Assembly: GCA_965212005.1 (NCBI GenBank) | Contig: OZ243038.1 | Coordinates: 992,001 to 1,056,000, forward strand | Reading direction: 5' to 3' | Length of the DNA: 64,000 bases | From: G965212005 sp965212005 | GTDB lineage: Bacteria; Pseudomonadota; Gammaproteobacteria; Porifericomitales; Porifericomitaceae | Shown: positions 62,242 to 64,000 of the stretch, in pieces | Numbering within the stretch: position 1 is the stretch's first letter | How the letters are laid out: every line of letters begins with the position of its first letter | Made by a program: the position numbers and the translations under genes | The notes under the pieces: model-generated | What the model was told of the DNA's origin: nothing | The model's database searches: none | The model's input: only the letters and a program-made list of their open reading frames with translations

Positions 62242-64000
62242 ATGATATTAAAAACAACAAGTGTTGAACAATGCCGTGCAGCATGTCTCCGGCCAATAAC
62301 CGCTGCAGCCTGCTTGGTGCTGGTGGCCTTCTCCCTAATCCTGCAGCCGGAGCCGGTACGGGCAGCCGATCCGGAGAGGCCGGTCGCTGACACGGTGGCG
62401 CAGGCCGGACCGGAAGGCGCCACCGAGCCGGCGCAGGCGCCCGCCAGGCAAGCGGAAGAAGTCATTGTTACCGGCAGCCGCATCAAAGGCGCCAGTGACA
62501 CCGGCGCAATTGCCGTTACGGTTCACTCCTCGGAAGATCTGGAGGGATTCGGCACCGTTGATGCAGGCCGGCTGCTGAGCAACATTGCCCAAGCCGGTTC
62601 AATCGACTTCAATGAGACTTCGGACGGCCCCAACTCCGCCCGCGGCGACGTGGCCTCGGTGAATCTGCGCGGCTTGGGCGCAGGTAACACGCTGGTGCTG
62701 CTGAACGGGCGCCGCCTGGTGCCGCATCCGGTCAGCCAGGACATTGGGCAGACGCCGCGCCAAGTGGTGAACGTCAATTCACTGCCGCTGGCCGCCCTGG
62801 ACCGCGTCGAGGTTTTGCGCGACGGCGCTTCCGCTCTCTACGGCGCCGATGCAACCGCGGGCGTGGTCAACACCATTTTACGCACGGACTACGAAGGTTT
62901 TCGTGCCGAGTTTCGTCACGGCGGATCACTGAATACTGATCTGTCGCAGGACGTACCTACCATTGTCGGCGGAATTCCTTTCAATGAGGGCAAGAGCAAC
63001 CTGATTTTTTCGCTGAATAATTACAAGCGGGACGGGCTTTACGCGGCGGAGCGCGAATACTCACGCAGCGTCGATACCCGGCGGTTCCTGCCGGATGACT
63101 GGGCCGGAGATTCCGAGTTTCGAAACACGTCTACCCGTTCTCCATGGGGGGAGTTTGAGGCGTTTGAAGGAGACGCCCAAGACGTTCTTATTGATTTGGT
63201 GCGAGTGCGCAGCTTTACTAACAGGGGAGGCCGCTTTCACGTCCAGCCCTGCGATTTCCCGGGCACCCGTGCCGAACTCTCTGAGGAGGGACCGGAAGGA
63301 TGCGCGGGACTCGACGACGGCAGTCTCAATACTTCCCTGCGTTTCGATTTTAACTCTTTCCAGACGGAGGATGCGTCGGGAAACGGGCGCACCCTCAATC
63401 TGCAGGGCGCCGACGAGCTGGGACGGCAGATCACTCCGATGGTAGAACGCAATAATCTGTTCACCACGCTGACGCATGATTTCGACAACGGCATACAGTT
63501 CTTTTCCGACGTGTTTTACTATCGCTCTGCCTCGCGCTCCCAGCGGGCGGCGCAACCGATTGATGACGGACTTTTCCGTATTGCCGTTCCCAGGGGAAAT
63601 TACTGGAATCCTTTCGGGCCGGTAGCGTTTGCTGATGGTACATCCAATCCGAACCGTTTGGATGGCCTCCCCGCCTCAGTACCGGACGAGGGCTTACAGG
63701 TCCTGATCCGCCGCTGGCGCCCCATTGAGCATGGCCCGCGGATCATTGAAGTGAAATCAGACACGTACCGCCTGCTGGGCGGCGTGCGCGGCGATTTCCG
63801 CGGCTGGGATTGGGAGACGGCGCTGCTTTACAACTTGGCCGAAACCAAAGACACGGCGCGTAATCGGATCAGTAAGACCGCAATGTCCGAGCAACTCGCC
63901 CTGCAGACGGAGGAGGCGCTGAATCCCTTTGGCGGCCCCTATGCGAACCCGACGGAGGTGATGGATCGGATCCGTTCCGTAACGGTCAATCAGTCCGAAA
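62242..64000 (+). CDS. TonB-dependent outer-membrane receptor, C-terminus cut by window edge
   Basis: The frame is open from ATG 62242 (GAGGA upstream) to the window edge, about 586 codons, without a stop. An N-terminal signal segment ends at about PVRAAD. EEVIVTGSRIKG is the TonB box region. The plug has VNLRGLGAGNTLVLLNGRRL, then LAALDRVEVLRDGASALYGA and AGVVNTIL. The barrel begins after that. Such receptors import iron chelates, vitamins or sugars with energy from TonB. The substrate is not evident. The neighbouring DctB/DctD pair may control it. Confidence 0.92.
   Translation, partial: MILKTTSVEQCRAACLRPITAAACLVLVAFSLILQPEPVRAADPERPVADTVAQAGPEGATEPAQAPARQAEEVIVTGSRIKGASDTGAIAVTVHSSEDLEGFGTVDAGRLLSNIAQAGSIDFNETSDGPNSARGDVASVNLRGLGAGNTLVLLNGRRLVPHPVSQDIGQTPRQVVNVNSLPLAALDRVEVLRDGASALYGADATAGVVNTILRTDYEGFRAEFRHGGSLNTDLSQDVPTIVGGIPFNEGKSNLIFSLNNYKRDGLYAAEREYSRSVDTRRFLPDDWAGDSEFRNTSTRSPWGEFEAFEGDAQDVLIDLVRVRSFTNRGGRFHVQPCDFPGTRAELSEEGPEGCAGLDDGSLNTSLRFDFNSFQTEDASGNGRTLNLQGADELGRQITPMVERNNLFTTLTHDFDNGIQFFSDVFYYRSASRSQRAAQPIDDGLFRIAVPRGNYWNPFGPVAFADGTSNPNRLDGLPASVPDEGLQVLIRRWRPIEHGPRIIEVKSDTYRLLGGVRGDFRGWDWETALLYNLAETKDTARNRISKTAMSEQLALQTEEALNPFGGPYANPTEVMDRIRSVTVNQSE

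Noticed and set aside
1..64000. CRISPR array
   Set aside because: No set of regularly spaced short repeats was found; the only periodic repeat is the single 65-base unit in the nuoN remnant.

Overview
The window looks like chromosome from a GC-rich gammaproteobacterium outside the Enterobacterales. The main signs are the trxA-rho pair divergent from an rhlB-type helicase, an lptM-lysA pair, a DjlA-type co-chaperone, a tRNA-Leu(GAG) directly ahead of a complete 14-gene nuo operon, and separate nuoC and nuoD. A sulfate adenylyltransferase of the kind with an N-terminal IKP motif is present, but it does not by itself prove a sulfur-oxidising lifestyle. The organism call is inference from gene content.

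Region 1 (1-16.1 kb) is a surface-polysaccharide locus: a partial galU, several glycosyltransferases, and a GDP-sugar module with ManC, Gmd, Fcl, a second Fcl-like protein and a ColD-like dehydratase whose PLP lysine is replaced by histidine. Together these could supply GDP-L-fucose and a GDP-colitose-type sugar. A ~1.04 kb sequence occurs twice as direct repeats (3344-4379 and 9241-10294) and brackets a cassette holding fcl, gmd, an unrelated NYN-domain nuclease gene and the colD-like gene. A glycosyltransferase gene inside the cassette has decayed through three frameshifts. An epimerase/fcl-like/manC operon runs on the minus strand from a near-perfect sigma-70 promoter.

Region 2 (16-36 kb) is housekeeping: secreted cyclophilin, folK-folB, tsaD, a DUF457 membrane protein, sat (apparently starting at ATT), tRNA-Gln, rho, trxA, rhlB-like helicase, carboxylesterase, lptM, lysA, glnA (with a sigma-54 promoter and an NtrC-like palindrome), rpsO, pnp, 5-formyl-THF cyclo-ligase and djlA.

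Region 3 (36-51.2 kb) is tRNA-Leu followed by nuoA to nuoN, encoding the whole of respiratory complex I, all in one direction with short gaps or overlaps.

Region 4 (51.2-58.5 kb) is an inserted block between nuoN and the next core genes. It holds a small exported protein, a single-chain type IIG-like restriction-modification enzyme, an AT-rich ApeA-type HEPN defence protein and a decayed IS3-family element. It ends in a degenerate second copy of the nuoN 3' end, which marks it as a genomic island between duplicated nuoN sequence.

Region 5 (58.5-64 kb) is a DctB-like sensor kinase and a DctD-like sigma-54 activator, followed by a 0.57 kb intergenic stretch with an inverted repeat and a sigma-54-type promoter ahead of a TonB-dependent receptor that runs off the right edge. 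The layout suggests that the two-component pair controls the receptor.
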